Shown here in pieces: positions 37,206-44,932 of a stretch of DNA of 64,000 nt. The stretch is from Streptomyces cellostaticus (GTDB lineage Bacteria > Actinomycetota > Actinomycetes > Streptomycetales > Streptomycetaceae), in NCBI RefSeq assembly GCF_001513965.1, contig NZ_KQ948029.1:115775-179774 (forward strand). The letters are read 5' to 3'. Both the position numbers and the translations under genes were made by a program. Each line of letters opens with the position of its first letter. Within the stretch, counting starts at the first letter, position 1. The notes under the pieces were generated by a model. That model was not told the DNA's origin, ran no database searches, and saw only the letters and a program-made list of their open reading frames with translations.

Positions 37206-38170
37206 GAAGTTCAGCGATCGCAGTTTCAGGGCTGCGCAAGGCATATGGCGACAAAGTCGTGCTCGACGGCATCGGCTTCGATGTCGCCGCGGGATCGATC
37301 TTCTCCCTGCTCGGCCCGAACGGGGCCGGCAAGACGACGACGGTGAACGTCCTGACGACGTTGATGAAGGCCGACGCCGGGACGGTGCGGGTCGCCGGTC
37401 ACGATGTAGTGACCGCGACCAAGCAGGTGCGCGCGGCCATCGGTGTGACCGGTCAGTTCGCCGCGGTGGACGATCTGCTGTCGGGCCGGGAAAACCTGCA
37501 GCTGATGGCGGACCTGAAGCGCGTGCGCTCCGGTGACCCGGTCGTCACGCGGCTGCTGGAGCGCTTCGACCTGGTGGAGTCGGCGGACAAGCCGGCGGCG
37601 ACCTACTCCGGCGGTATGCGCCGGAAGCTGGACCTGGCGATGACGCTGGTCGGCAATCCGCAGATCATCTTCCTGGACGAGCCGACGACGGGTCTCGACC
37701 CGCGCAGCAGGCGCGCGATGTGGGGGATCGTCCGCGAGTTGGTGGCCGAGGGCACCACCATCTTCCTGACCACCCAGTACCTCGAGGAAGCCGACCAGCT
37801 CGCCGACCAGGTCGCGGTGCTCAACCAGGGCCGCCTGGTCGCCCAGGGCACCCCCGAGGAGCTCAAGCGCCAGATCCCCGGCACCCACGTCCGATTCCGG
37901 TTCGCCGACCTCTACGAACTCGACGCGGCGGCACGGGTCCTGGCCGGATCCGCGCGCGACGACGAGGAGCTGACCCTGCGGGTGCCCAGCAACGGTGAGT
38001 CGAGGTCGCTGCTGGCCCTGCTGAGCCGGCTGGAGGAGCACACGATCAACGCCCAGGAGTTCTCCGTGCACACGCCGGACCTCGACGACGTCTTCCTGGC
38101 CCTGACCGACCCCACGAGCACCGACCCCACGAGCACCGAGCACACGAGCATGGAGGTGATCGCACAGTGA
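37202..38170 (+). CDS. ABC exporter ATP-binding subunit (DrrA-type)
   Basis: This 322-aa ATPase has Walker A GPNGAGKTTT near residue 39, signature YSGGMRRKLDLAM near residue 137, Walker B IIFLDEPTTGLD near residue 158, and TTQYLEEADQLADQ, typical of DrrA-type drug exporters. With the permease that overlaps its end it should export and confer resistance to the cluster product. Its C terminus contains a TDPTS-type repeat encoded by a 15-bp tandem repeat. Start and stop both overlap neighbouring genes. Confidence 0.93.
   Translation: MRSSAIAVSGLRKAYGDKVVLDGIGFDVAAGSIFSLLGPNGAGKTTTVNVLTTLMKADAGTVRVAGHDVVTATKQVRAAIGVTGQFAAVDDLLSGRENLQLMADLKRVRSGDPVVTRLLERFDLVESADKPAATYSGGMRRKLDLAMTLVGNPQIIFLDEPTTGLDPRSRRAMWGIVRELVAEGTTIFLTTQYLEEADQLADQVAVLNQGRLVAQGTPEELKRQIPGTHVRFRFADLYELDAAARVLAGSARDDEELTLRVPSNGESRSLLALLSRLEEHTINAQEFSVHTPDLDDVFLALTDPTSTDPTSTEHTSMEVIAQ
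38108..38152 (+). repeat. 15-bp in-frame tandem repeat in the ABC ATPase C terminus
   Basis: Two exact units of GACCCCACGAGCACC (38108-38122, 38123-38137) and a diverged third unit encode the Asp-Pro-Thr-Ser-Thr tail of the ATPase. The repeat is in frame (15 = 5 codons), so copy number could vary without frameshift. Confidence 0.75.
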
Positions 38171-38928
38171 GCACTGTCCCGACGCCGTTGGCCGATTCGT
38201 CGATCATGTTGCGCCGCAACCTGAAGCACACCGTGCGCAACCCCGTCACGGTGTTCCAGGCGGTCCTGTTCCCCATAGTGATCATGCTCATGTTCGTCAA
38301 GGTGTTCGGTGGTGCGTTCAGCGTCGGCGACGACTACATCGACTACGCGACGCCGGGGCTGCTCGTGATGGCCATCAGCTACGGGCTGGGGGCCACCGCG
38401 ACGGCCGTGAACTCCGACATGACCAAGGGCGTCATCAACCGGTTCAAGGTCATGGACGTCTCCCGCGGTTCCGTGCTGACCGGGCACGTCATCGTGACCA
38501 CGCTGCGCTGCCTGGTGGCCTGCGCGGCCATCATCGGCGTGGCCTTCGCGATGGGGTTCGACCCGGCTGCGAGCGCCCTCGACTGGCTCGGCGCGATCGG
38601 TGTCATCGTGCTGCTCAGCTTCGCGGCCGGCTGGCTCACCGTCGCCCTGGGGCTGGCCGCGAAGACCGCGGAGTCGGCGGGCATGGCCACCGTTCCGCTG
38701 ATCATGCTGCCGTTCCTGAGCAGCGCGTTCGTGCCCGCGGACACGATGGGGGCCGGCATGCGGCAGTTCGCGGAGTACCAGCCCTTCACCCCGATCATCG
38801 AGACGCTGCGCGGGCTGCTCGCGGGCAACCCGTCGAGCGGCGACGCGATCGTGGCCGTCGCCTGGTGCGCCGGGTTCGCCCTCCTCGGCTACGTGTGGGC
38901 GGTCTCCACGTTCAAGAAGCGAGCGTGA
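38167..38928 (+). CDS. ABC-2 type exporter permease (DrrB-type)
   Basis: This 253-aa membrane protein has several hydrophobic segments, for example around VTVFQAVLFPIVIMLMF, LLVMAISYGLGATA, CAAIIGVAFAM and IGVIVLLSFAAGW. The region MATVPLIMLPFLSSAFVP and the C-terminal QFAEYQPFTPIIETLRGLL are typical of DrrB/ABC-2 permeases. The GTG start at 38167 overlaps the ATPase stop (GTGA). It is the last gene of the TE-ABC unit; about 150 bp of apparently non-coding DNA follow. Confidence 0.9.
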   Translation: MSTVPTPLADSSIMLRRNLKHTVRNPVTVFQAVLFPIVIMLMFVKVFGGAFSVGDDYIDYATPGLLVMAISYGLGATATAVNSDMTKGVINRFKVMDVSRGSVLTGHVIVTTLRCLVACAAIIGVAFAMGFDPAASALDWLGAIGVIVLLSFAAGWLTVALGLAAKTAESAGMATVPLIMLPFLSSAFVPADTMGAGMRQFAEYQPFTPIIETLRGLLAGNPSSGDAIVAVAWCAGFALLGYVWAVSTFKKRA

Positions 38929-39085
38929 CCTCGACCAGCCCAGACCAACTGGTCACTCTCCCCTCCCGAGCCGCCTCGGCGAACCACATGCCGCCGAGGC
39001 GGCACTGCGACTTCGAGTCCGTCGGCGAGGTGACCGAGCGGGTCGTGCGTCACCGCGCGGATATTCGCCCGCTCCGCTTCGTCGG

Positions 39086-39649
39086 CTAGCGCGCCACGCG
39101 GTAGCGGAGGTAGACGACTCCCGAGCTGAAGGTGCGGGTCTCGACGAGTTCGAGATCCACCCGGCGCTCGCGCCGGGGAAAGAACGGAATGCCACCGCCG
39201 ACCAGCACCGGGTAGACCCTGGCCCGGTACTCGTCGATCAGGCCCGACGCGGCGGCCTCGGCGGCGAGAGTCGCGCCGCCGATCGCGATGCCGCCCTCCC
39301 CCGGCTCGGCTCGCAACCGCTCGATCTCCTTCGCCAGGCCGCCGGAGGCCAGGCGGGCATTGCCCCGCACCGCCGACAGCGTGGTGGAGAACACCACCTT
39401 CGGGAGCCGCTTCCAGATCGCGGCAAACTCGAGCATGGAGTCGTCGAGCGATGGATCCTGGTCGGTGGTCTCCCAGTACAGCATCGTCTCGTACAGCCGT
39501 CGTCCCAACAGGTGGACGCCGAGCGCTCGTACCTCGTCGGTGGCAAAGCGAAAGACCTCCTCGTCGGGCGCCGTCCAGTCGAAGTCGCCGTCCGGCCCGA
39601 CGATGTAGCCGTCAAGTGAGACGCCCATCGAATAGGTCACGCTGCGCAT
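39086..39649 (-). CDS. RibD C-terminal / dihydrofolate-reductase-like protein
   Basis: This 187-aa protein begins RSVTYSMGVSLDGYIVGPDGDFDW and contains LLGRRLYETMLYW and IAIGGATLAAEAAASGLIDEYRARVYPVLVGGG, the usual features of the 'dihydrofolate reductase family' proteins widespread in actinomycetes. Its substrate is unknown and its relation to the cluster is doubtful. The ATG at 39649 follows GAGGA at a normal distance, so the longer frame to 39796 is not used. It is the first of four genes (39.1-42.6 kb) that look unrelated to the assembly line. Confidence 0.82.
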   Translation of the reverse strand: MRSVTYSMGVSLDGYIVGPDGDFDWTAPDEEVFRFATDEVRALGVHLLGRRLYETMLYWETTDQDPSLDDSMLEFAAIWKRLPKVVFSTTLSAVRGNARLASGGLAKEIERLRAEPGEGGIAIGGATLAAEAAASGLIDEYRARVYPVLVGGGIPFFPRRERRVDLELVETRTFSSGVVYLRYRVAR

Positions 39650-39939
39650 CAGAAGTCCTCTCGGTAACGGGTTCGACAGTACGACCGCAGTGATCAGGAG
39701 CGTCCTGACCTGCGGCGGAGCGAGGCGGGCCACTCGGCGAAGCCTGAGCCCATGGCCGACACTCCGCCCCACATTGACGAAACGTAACCACGCCAAAGCA
39801 CAGAGTCACCATTGATCGGGTAGTGACAAAAGCCGCAAATATCAGTGAATGCTTTGCTCTGGTCGGACATTCGGTCATCGTCGTGGGGACCCGTCGTTGC
39901 CATTTCGACATGGCCAGCAACGCCAGGAGCAAGTACAGA

Positions 39940-40683
39940 ATGCCGAACCCGAAGTCCGTCCGCCTGCTGCGCCGTGCGGCTCTCGGCTGCACGGTGGCCG
40001 TCTCGTTCGCCCTGGCCGGCATCGGTACGAGCGCAAGCGCCGCATCCGACGTCAGCGCAAAGGCCGCTCCTGCCCACTCCCCAAGCGCTTCGATCGCCTA
40101 CAAAGCGGCGACGGGCGGCCGGACCGTGGCACTCACCTTCGACGACGGCCCAGGGCCGGCCACCGGTCAGATCCTGGACTTGCTCGCGCAGTACCACGCC
40201 CAGGCGACCTTCTGCCAGATCGGCAAACAGGCCGCCGCCAACCCTGCCCTGGTCAAGCGCATCATTGCCGACGGCCACCGGCTGTGCGACCACACCGTGG
40301 ACCACCCCCAGCCGATGCACACCCTCCCGCACGATCAGCAGGTCCACGAGATCACCGCAGCCAAGGACATGATCAGCAAGGCTGGTGGGCCAGACACTCG
40401 GATCACGTGGTTCCGTGCCCCCGGCGGCGACTTCAGCCCCGAAAACCGCCAGATAGCCGTGCAAGCCGGTCTGCGCCCGCTGGGCTGGACCGTCGACACC
40501 CGCGACTGGACGCACCCCGGCGCCGCCTCGATCCTTGCCACCGCGAAACGGGAACTGCGTCCCGGCGGCATCATCCTCATGCATGACGGCGGCGGCGATC
40601 GCAGCCAGACCGTGGCAGCCCTGCGCAAGCTGCTCCCCTGGCTGACCGAGCAGGGCTACAGGTTCAGCCTTCCCACAAGCTGA
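39940..40683 (+). CDS. Secreted polysaccharide deacetylase (NodB domain, CE4)
   Basis: This 247-aa protein has a Sec signal peptide (KSVRLLRRAALG, a hydrophobic core, then a cleavage region ending SASA near residue 34). NodB motifs follow in order: LTFDDGPGPAT, HTVDHPQ (metal-binding His pair), WFRAPGGDFSPENR, DTRDWTHPG and IILMHDGGGDRSQT. Known: metal-dependent deacetylation of chitin- or peptidoglycan-type sugars outside the cell. The ATG at 39940 is preferred because AGGAG precedes it and it places the signal peptide at the N terminus. Its DNA upstream (about 39780-39900) is less GC-rich than the cluster. It is probably not part of the biosynthetic pathway. Confidence 0.9.
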   Translation: MPNPKSVRLLRRAALGCTVAVSFALAGIGTSASAASDVSAKAAPAHSPSASIAYKAATGGRTVALTFDDGPGPATGQILDLLAQYHAQATFCQIGKQAAANPALVKRIIADGHRLCDHTVDHPQPMHTLPHDQQVHEITAAKDMISKAGGPDTRITWFRAPGGDFSPENRQIAVQAGLRPLGWTVDTRDWTHPGAASILATAKRELRPGGIILMHDGGGDRSQTVAALRKLLPWLTEQGYRFSLPTS

Positions 40684-40769
40684 CGCGGCGGGACGCTTTC
40701 GCCTGACGTCACCTTAAGGCGTGCGTGTACGCGTCGCGGGGGTGCCCCTCGACCCGAGACCGGTCCTGG

Positions 40770-41831
40770 TCACGAGAGTGGTCCCAGGATCTCCTGGGAC
40801 TCGATGAGTCCCTGCTCGCTGGGGGCCTCACCGTCGCCGAAGACGCGTGCGGCCTGCCGGGCCCGGAATGCGAGGTGTGCTTCGGCGGGCTTGGCGTAGC
40901 CGTGGCGGGCGCGGGCTTCTGCGGGGGTCAGTACTTCCTCCTTACGGGGAGGAATGCCGAGCTTGACCGGCGCAATCACCGCGACCGTGGAGGGCGAGAT
41001 CCTGCCCAGCAGGCGCAGTTCGACCTCGGGGTTGAGGTGGGCGAGCGCGAAGGCCGTCTTCATGACGGGCACGATGAGCAGGTCGAGGAGGCGTGACTGC
41101 CGGATCCCTGCCATGTCGCGCATCCAGCGCGGCATGGTGGCGATCGTGGCGATCCGCTGTGCCTTCGCGACAGCCAGACTCGCCGGCTTCGCCCAGCGCG
41201 GCGTCGGCGGCAGGACGAGCTCGCTCCTGAGCAGGTGGTTCATGGCCTGCCGGGCGATCGGGCTGGCGGCCAGCTGCGGGCGCATCCGTTCGAAGTACGC
41301 CCGGACGCCTTCACGGCTGCGGGGTATGTCGTCGGGGGAGCACGTCTGCAGTTCCGCGGCGAGCGCGCATGCCTCCCAGTACTCCTTCTCCTCCTGCGCG
41401 GAGAGCTTCCCGGGCCCGTACTTCTCGTATGCGTAGAGGATCGAGTGCCAGCCGGTGAGCTGGATCCACAGCTGCGAGGCGGGGTCGTTGGCATCGTAGG
41501 TCCCGCCGCCGTAGGGTAGCCGGCCGATCGCCTTGGAATGGACCTTGACCAGGACGTCCGCGGCCTTGCACACCTCCCGCGAACCGGCGAAGGCCACCAT
41601 CGCGAAGTACCTCAGGGTCCGGTCGTAGCGAGTGCGGGAGCGCTGGTAGATGCCCTGGGTCGCGTGGACGGCGGCCACCAGCGGCGGGTCGAGTTCCTCC
41701 ACCACCACGGCTCGTTGGAAACCCACCGTCGGCGCCGTCGGATAGCTCCAGACCTTCCACACCACCGAGCCCGGACCGAAGAAGCCGTAGTCCTCGTGCG
41801 GTTCGATCTCACCGCGCTTCAGCTTCGCCAT
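40770..41831 (-). CDS. DUF2236 / MpaB-type oxygenase-like protein
   Basis: This 353-aa protein has the DUF2236 (latex-clearing/MpaB-like) pattern: EDYGFFGPGSVVWKVWSYP at the start, HATQGIYQRSRTRYDRTLRYFAMVAF, then LWIQLTGWHSILYAYEKYGPG and RPQLAASPIARQAM. Family members include heme proteins of the latex-clearing-protein type, but the function of most is unknown. The ATG at 41831 follows GAGGAG. It is divergent from a TetR gene across a 91-bp gap filled by a large symmetric operator, so it is very likely the TetR target. Confidence 0.82.
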   Translation of the reverse strand: MAKLKRGEIEPHEDYGFFGPGSVVWKVWSYPTAPTVGFQRAVVVEELDPPLVAAVHATQGIYQRSRTRYDRTLRYFAMVAFAGSREVCKAADVLVKVHSKAIGRLPYGGGTYDANDPASQLWIQLTGWHSILYAYEKYGPGKLSAQEEKEYWEACALAAELQTCSPDDIPRSREGVRAYFERMRPQLAASPIARQAMNHLLRSELVLPPTPRWAKPASLAVAKAQRIATIATMPRWMRDMAGIRQSRLLDLLIVPVMKTAFALAHLNPEVELRLLGRISPSTVAVIAPVKLGIPPRKEEVLTPAEARARHGYAKPAEAHLAFRARQAARVFGDGEAPSEQGLIESQEILGPLS

Positions 41832-41872
41832 GGAGCCGCTCCTCGTGCGTCCGCGGCGTACGCCGCCCTCAA

Positions 41873-41913
41873 TTACGACACTGCTGTCTTAAATTAAGAC
41901 ACGCATGTCGTAA
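41873..41913. promoter_or_regulatory. 41-bp nested palindromic operator between DUF2236 and TetR genes
   Basis: The inner palindrome TGTCTTAAATTAAGACA (41885-41901) and the outer arms TTACGACA (41873-41880) and TGTCGTAA (41906-41913) share one centre at 41893. The site is strikingly A/T-rich against the background and lies immediately before the TetR start. It has the form expected for a two-dimer TetR operator controlling both divergent genes. Confidence 0.85.
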
Positions 41914-41922
41914 ACTGCCAAG

Positions 41923-42609
41923 GTGTCTGCGTCCCCCTCTTCGTCCGCCTCGTCCTCCGCCTCTTCGGAAGACCGGCCACGCAAGCGGCGCCCCTACGCC
42001 CCGCGCGTCCCGATCGAGCAACGCCGCGAGCAGCTGCTCGACGCCGCCCTCGCCGTGATCGTGAACGAGGGCTACGACCGGGTCTCCATCGATGCCATCG
42101 CGAAGAGGGCCGAGGTCGCACGGTCGGTGGTCTACGGCGCCTACGAGAATCTCGACGCCCTGCTGAGCGCCCTGCTCGACCGGCAGCAGGCACGCGCCTT
42201 CGAACGGCTTCTCCAGACGATTCCCGACCTGCACGGCCCGCGCGACCCGGCCGCGTTCGTCTCCGAGGCGGTGCGCAGGATGTCCGCGATGCTCCGCGAG
42301 GACCCGGACACGTGGCGGCTGATCCTGCTGCCCCCGGGCAACATGCCCACGGTCGTCCGCGACCGCATCGAGGCGGACAGGGAACGGTTCCGGCTCCGGG
42401 TCGAAGCATGGATCTCCCTCGCCCTGGCCGACCGGAGCGGCCCGACGCCCGGCCCGCAGCTCGATGCGCAAGTCCTCGCCCACGCGCTCGTCGCCTGCGC
42501 GGAACACTTCGGCCGCCTCGCGCTCACCGATCCCGGCAGGTTCGACCCATCGCGCCTGATCGGCCAGCTACAGGTGATCCTCGGCGCCGTCTTGCCGCGG
42601 ATGCGTTGA
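41923..42609 (+). CDS. TetR-family transcriptional regulator
   Basis: This 228-aa protein has a low-complexity Ser-rich N terminus (about 15 residues), then a TetR helix-turn-helix: REQLLDAALAVIVNEGYDRVS, IDAIAKRAEVARSVVYGAY, YENLDALLSALLDRQ. The C-terminal ligand-binding part is not assignable. The GTG start at 41923 sits 9 nt after the symmetric operator, so autoregulation and repression of the divergent DUF2236 gene are expected. It converges with the hydroxylase gene at 42812; strong hairpins separate them. Confidence 0.9.
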   Translation: MSASPSSSASSSASSEDRPRKRRPYAPRVPIEQRREQLLDAALAVIVNEGYDRVSIDAIAKRAEVARSVVYGAYENLDALLSALLDRQQARAFERLLQTIPDLHGPRDPAAFVSEAVRRMSAMLREDPDTWRLILLPPGNMPTVVRDRIEADRERFRLRVEAWISLALADRSGPTPGPQLDAQVLAHALVACAEHFGRLALTDPGRFDPSRLIGQLQVILGAVLPRMR

Positions 42610-42654
42610 CGGCAGCCGGGCGCGGCTTCCCGGCAGCGGCTTCGGTCCTGCCGC

Positions 42655-42683
42655 AACGGCGGCCCGTCGAGTGGGCCGCCGTT
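42655..42683. terminator. Hairpin terminator 1 after tetR
   Basis: AACGGCGGCCC (42655-42665) and GGGCCGCCGTT (42673-42683) form a perfect 11-bp stem with a 7-nt loop, 46 bp past the tetR stop. Confidence 0.7.
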
Positions 42684-42713
42684 GGTGTGCGGCTGGTCGG
42701 TTCTTGTCGTGCA

Positions 42714-42752
42714 GGCGGCCGTCAAGACCACAACCAGGTCTTGACGGCCGCC
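42714..42752. terminator. Hairpin terminator 2, bidirectional
   Basis: GGCGGCCGTCAAGACC (42714-42729) and its exact reverse complement (42737-42752) form a 16-bp perfect stem with loop ACAACCA, between two converging genes. A third, weaker inverted repeat (ACCGGTC / GACCGGT, 42777-42795) follows. Confidence 0.75.
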
Positions 42753-42811
42753 GTCACGCGAGCCCCGGATTGACCAACCGGTCCCGTGGACCGGTCACTT
42801 GGGGCGGCGTC

Positions 42812-44329
42812 TCACCCCCGCGGGGCCGGACCGCACCAGGTGGCGAGGGCGGTTCGGAGCGCGGAGGTGTCGGGCGTGCCGTCGGTGGCGGCCGCCCAGG
42901 CGACATGGCCGTCGGGGCGGATGAGGAGCGCGGCGGGAGCGGGGATCTCGCCGAGGGCCGGGACGAGCCAGTGGTCGTCCTCGCTCTGCGCCTCTACGAG
43001 GCCGACGCGATCGGCCCAGCCCGCGACGGCGGCCGCCACCTCGGTGCTGTCGCGCAGGTTGAGCAGTACGGGGCGGCCGGCGTGCAGCAGCTCGTAGACG
43101 CGGGTGGCGCCGTCAGCCGTCTTGAGGTCGGCGTCGGGGACCCGGCGGCCCGCCAGCGGGTGGCTGCCGTCCACCGGGTACCGGATGTCCAGTGCGGTGA
43201 GCATGCCGCGCAGATACCGGTTGACGTCGTCGAACACCATGAGGGAGCTGAACACGTCGCGCAGCGCGTCCGTCTGGGGGCCGGGGCGGACCAGGGCCGA
43301 CTGCGCCCGGGTGTTGTGCAGAACGCGCTCCGCGACGGGGTGGCGCTCGGCGTGGTAGCTGTCCAGCAGGCTCTCCGGCGCCTGGCCGCGCACCACCGAG
43401 GCGAGCTTCCAGCCGAGGTTGACCGCGTCCTGCACCCCCATGTTCAGCCCTTGCCCGCCGGCCGGGAAGTGGATGTGCGCCGCGTCGCCCGCGAGCAGCA
43501 CCCGGCCCTGCCGGTACCGGGCGGCCTGCCGTGCGGCGTCGTTGAACCGGGAGACCCACCGGGGGTTGCGCATGCCGAAGTCGGTGCCCGCGACCCTGAC
43601 CAGGGACTCCCTCAGCCGCTCGAACGTCGGGGTTTCGTCGCGGTCCGCGACGCGGTCGAACTCGGATGTGATCACCCGGTGCCAGCCCGGCTCGAAGGCG
43701 ATCGCCGAGTAGTCGCCGCCCGGAGTACGCCGCACCCAGACGTAGTCCTCGGGCAGATCGGGGAGTTCGACGTCGCCGATCAGCGCGGTCATCGTCGCCT
43801 CGGTGCCGGGGAAGTCGATGCCCGACAGCTTGCGCACCGTGCTGCGCCCGCCGTCGCAGCCCACGAGGTAGCGGGCGCGCAGCGTCGCAGGCGTCGCCTC
43901 CTCGGTACGCAGCTCGACCGTCACGCCGGACCCGTCCTGGCGGATCCCGCTCACCTCGGACGACCTGCGCACCCGCACGCCGAGCTCGGCGGCCCACTCC
44001 TCCAGCAGCCGCTCGATGTCGGACTGCAGGATCATCAGCGGGTAAGGGTGCCTGGACTCGAACTCGTCGAATTCCAGATAGAGGCCGGAGAAGTGGCCCA
44101 CCGGCTGCAGTTCGCCGATCGCCAGGAAGCGATCCAGGATTCCGCGCTGGTCGAGCACCTCCAGGGTGCGGGAGTGCATCCCGCCGGCCCGCGACTCGCC
44201 CGTGCGCTCCGCGAGCCGCTCGACCACGACCACGTCGACGCCCGCCAGCCGCAGCTCGCAGGCGAGCATCAGGCCCGTCGGCCCGGCGCCCGCGATCACC
44301 ACGTCCGCGTCCATGCCGGTGTGTCCCAC
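42812..44329 (-). CDS. FAD-dependent aromatic/polyketide hydroxylase (PHBH-type, with thioredoxin-like tail)
   Basis: This flavoprotein of about 505 aa has VVIAGAGPTGLMLACELRLAG near the N terminus (FAD), GCDGGRSTVRKLSG near residue 150, and GRVLLAGDAAHIHFPAGGQG near residue 280. Its C-terminal region resembles the thioredoxin-like domain of the PgaE/MhpA/rifampicin-monooxygenase group. Known family reactions are NAD(P)H- and FAD-dependent hydroxylations of polyketides, phenols or drugs. It may oxidise the acyl chain or act in self-protection; the sequence does not decide. GTG at 44329 is chosen because GAGGGGG precedes it; ATG at 44314 is an alternative. It diverges from the PCP-P450-TE operon, with two palindromes of the cluster operator type in between. 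Confidence 0.85.
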   Translation of the reverse strand: MGHTGMDADVVIAGAGPTGLMLACELRLAGVDVVVVERLAERTGESRAGGMHSRTLEVLDQRGILDRFLAIGELQPVGHFSGLYLEFDEFESRHPYPLMILQSDIERLLEEWAAELGVRVRRSSEVSGIRQDGSGVTVELRTEEATPATLRARYLVGCDGGRSTVRKLSGIDFPGTEATMTALIGDVELPDLPEDYVWVRRTPGGDYSAIAFEPGWHRVITSEFDRVADRDETPTFERLRESLVRVAGTDFGMRNPRWVSRFNDAARQAARYRQGRVLLAGDAAHIHFPAGGQGLNMGVQDAVNLGWKLASVVRGQAPESLLDSYHAERHPVAERVLHNTRAQSALVRPGPQTDALRDVFSSLMVFDDVNRYLRGMLTALDIRYPVDGSHPLAGRRVPDADLKTADGATRVYELLHAGRPVLLNLRDSTEVAAAVAGWADRVGLVEAQSEDDHWLVPALGEIPAPAALLIRPDGHVAWAAATDGTPDTSALRTALATWCGPAPRG

Positions 44330-44375
44330 GTCGTTCCCCCTCACTCCACTGGTCTCCAACGTCGTCAGACCACCT

Positions 44376-44391
44376 GTCCCGCCGGCGGGAC
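44376..44391. promoter_or_regulatory. Perfect 16-bp palindrome (cluster operator type)
   Basis: GTCCCGCCGGCGGGAC is perfectly palindromic and shares the GTCC...GGAC arms with the sites on the left arm. Its centre CGCCGGCG equals, as far as I recall, the core motif reported for LmbU binding. It lies 47 bp upstream of the minus-strand hydroxylase start. Confidence 0.65.
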
Positions 44392-44543
44392 GCTCCTACG
44401 GGGAGCGGATGTTCCGAGGGCGTCAGCATGCAGGCCCGCCGGGCCGCTCTCAACCCCACCGGCCGGCGAGCACCGCACACCACCAACACGGTGTGAACGG
44501 ACGCGAATTCACGCGACACTCCATTCGGCCATTCAAAGAATTT

Positions 44544-44559
44544 GTCTCGCCGGCGGGAC
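44544..44559. promoter_or_regulatory. 16-bp near-palindrome (cluster operator type)
   Basis: GTCTCGCCGGCGGGAC differs from the site at 44376 by one base. It lies about 107 bp upstream of the PCP-P450-TE-PKS operon, just after a locally A/T-rich stretch (about 44520-44545) that may hold the promoter. The rest of the 336-bp gap (44330-44665) shows no gene. Confidence 0.6.
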
Positions 44560-44665
44560 AGCGTAAGTGGCCCCCAGTGGTCGTAAAGGCGGTGACGGTC
44601 CGAAGACAGGGCCGGAAACGACGCGAGCGGGCATTCCCGGTCGGCGGAGGAAGGAAAGACTGGCA

Positions 44666-44932
44666 ATGGAATCGTCGCAAGCCGCGCCTTCGAGCGCGCC
44701 GGTGTCGCTGGTACAGGAAATTGCGGAGCTGTGGGGGGAACACCTCAACGGCCGCGAGGTCGGGGCGGATGACGACTTCTTCGCGCTCGGCGGCAATTCG
44801 CTGACCGGAATCAAGATCATCGACCGGGTGTCGCAGGACTACGGCGTCCGGCTGTCCGTGCGCGACTTCTACCTGGCGCAGACCCCCGCCCGGGTCGCCG
44901 AGCTGATCGAGCAGGGGAGGGCGGCGGCGTGA
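44666..44932 (+). CDS. Free-standing peptidyl carrier protein (PCP 2)
   Basis: This 88-aa carrier protein has its phosphopantetheine Ser in FFALGGNSLTGIKIID near residue 44. The ATG at 44666 follows GGAGGAAGGAAAG; a longer frame from 44567 would cross the promoter. It overlaps the P450 gene (GTGA) and is coupled to the Cys-type thioesterase. The three probably act as a unit in which an aminoacyl-PCP is oxidised and then moved (inference). No A domain adjoins it; the loading enzyme could be the lone A domain at 13894 or one outside the window. Confidence 0.88.
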   Translation: MESSQAAPSSAPVSLVQEIAELWGEHLNGREVGADDDFFALGGNSLTGIKIIDRVSQDYGVRLSVRDFYLAQTPARVAELIEQGRAAA

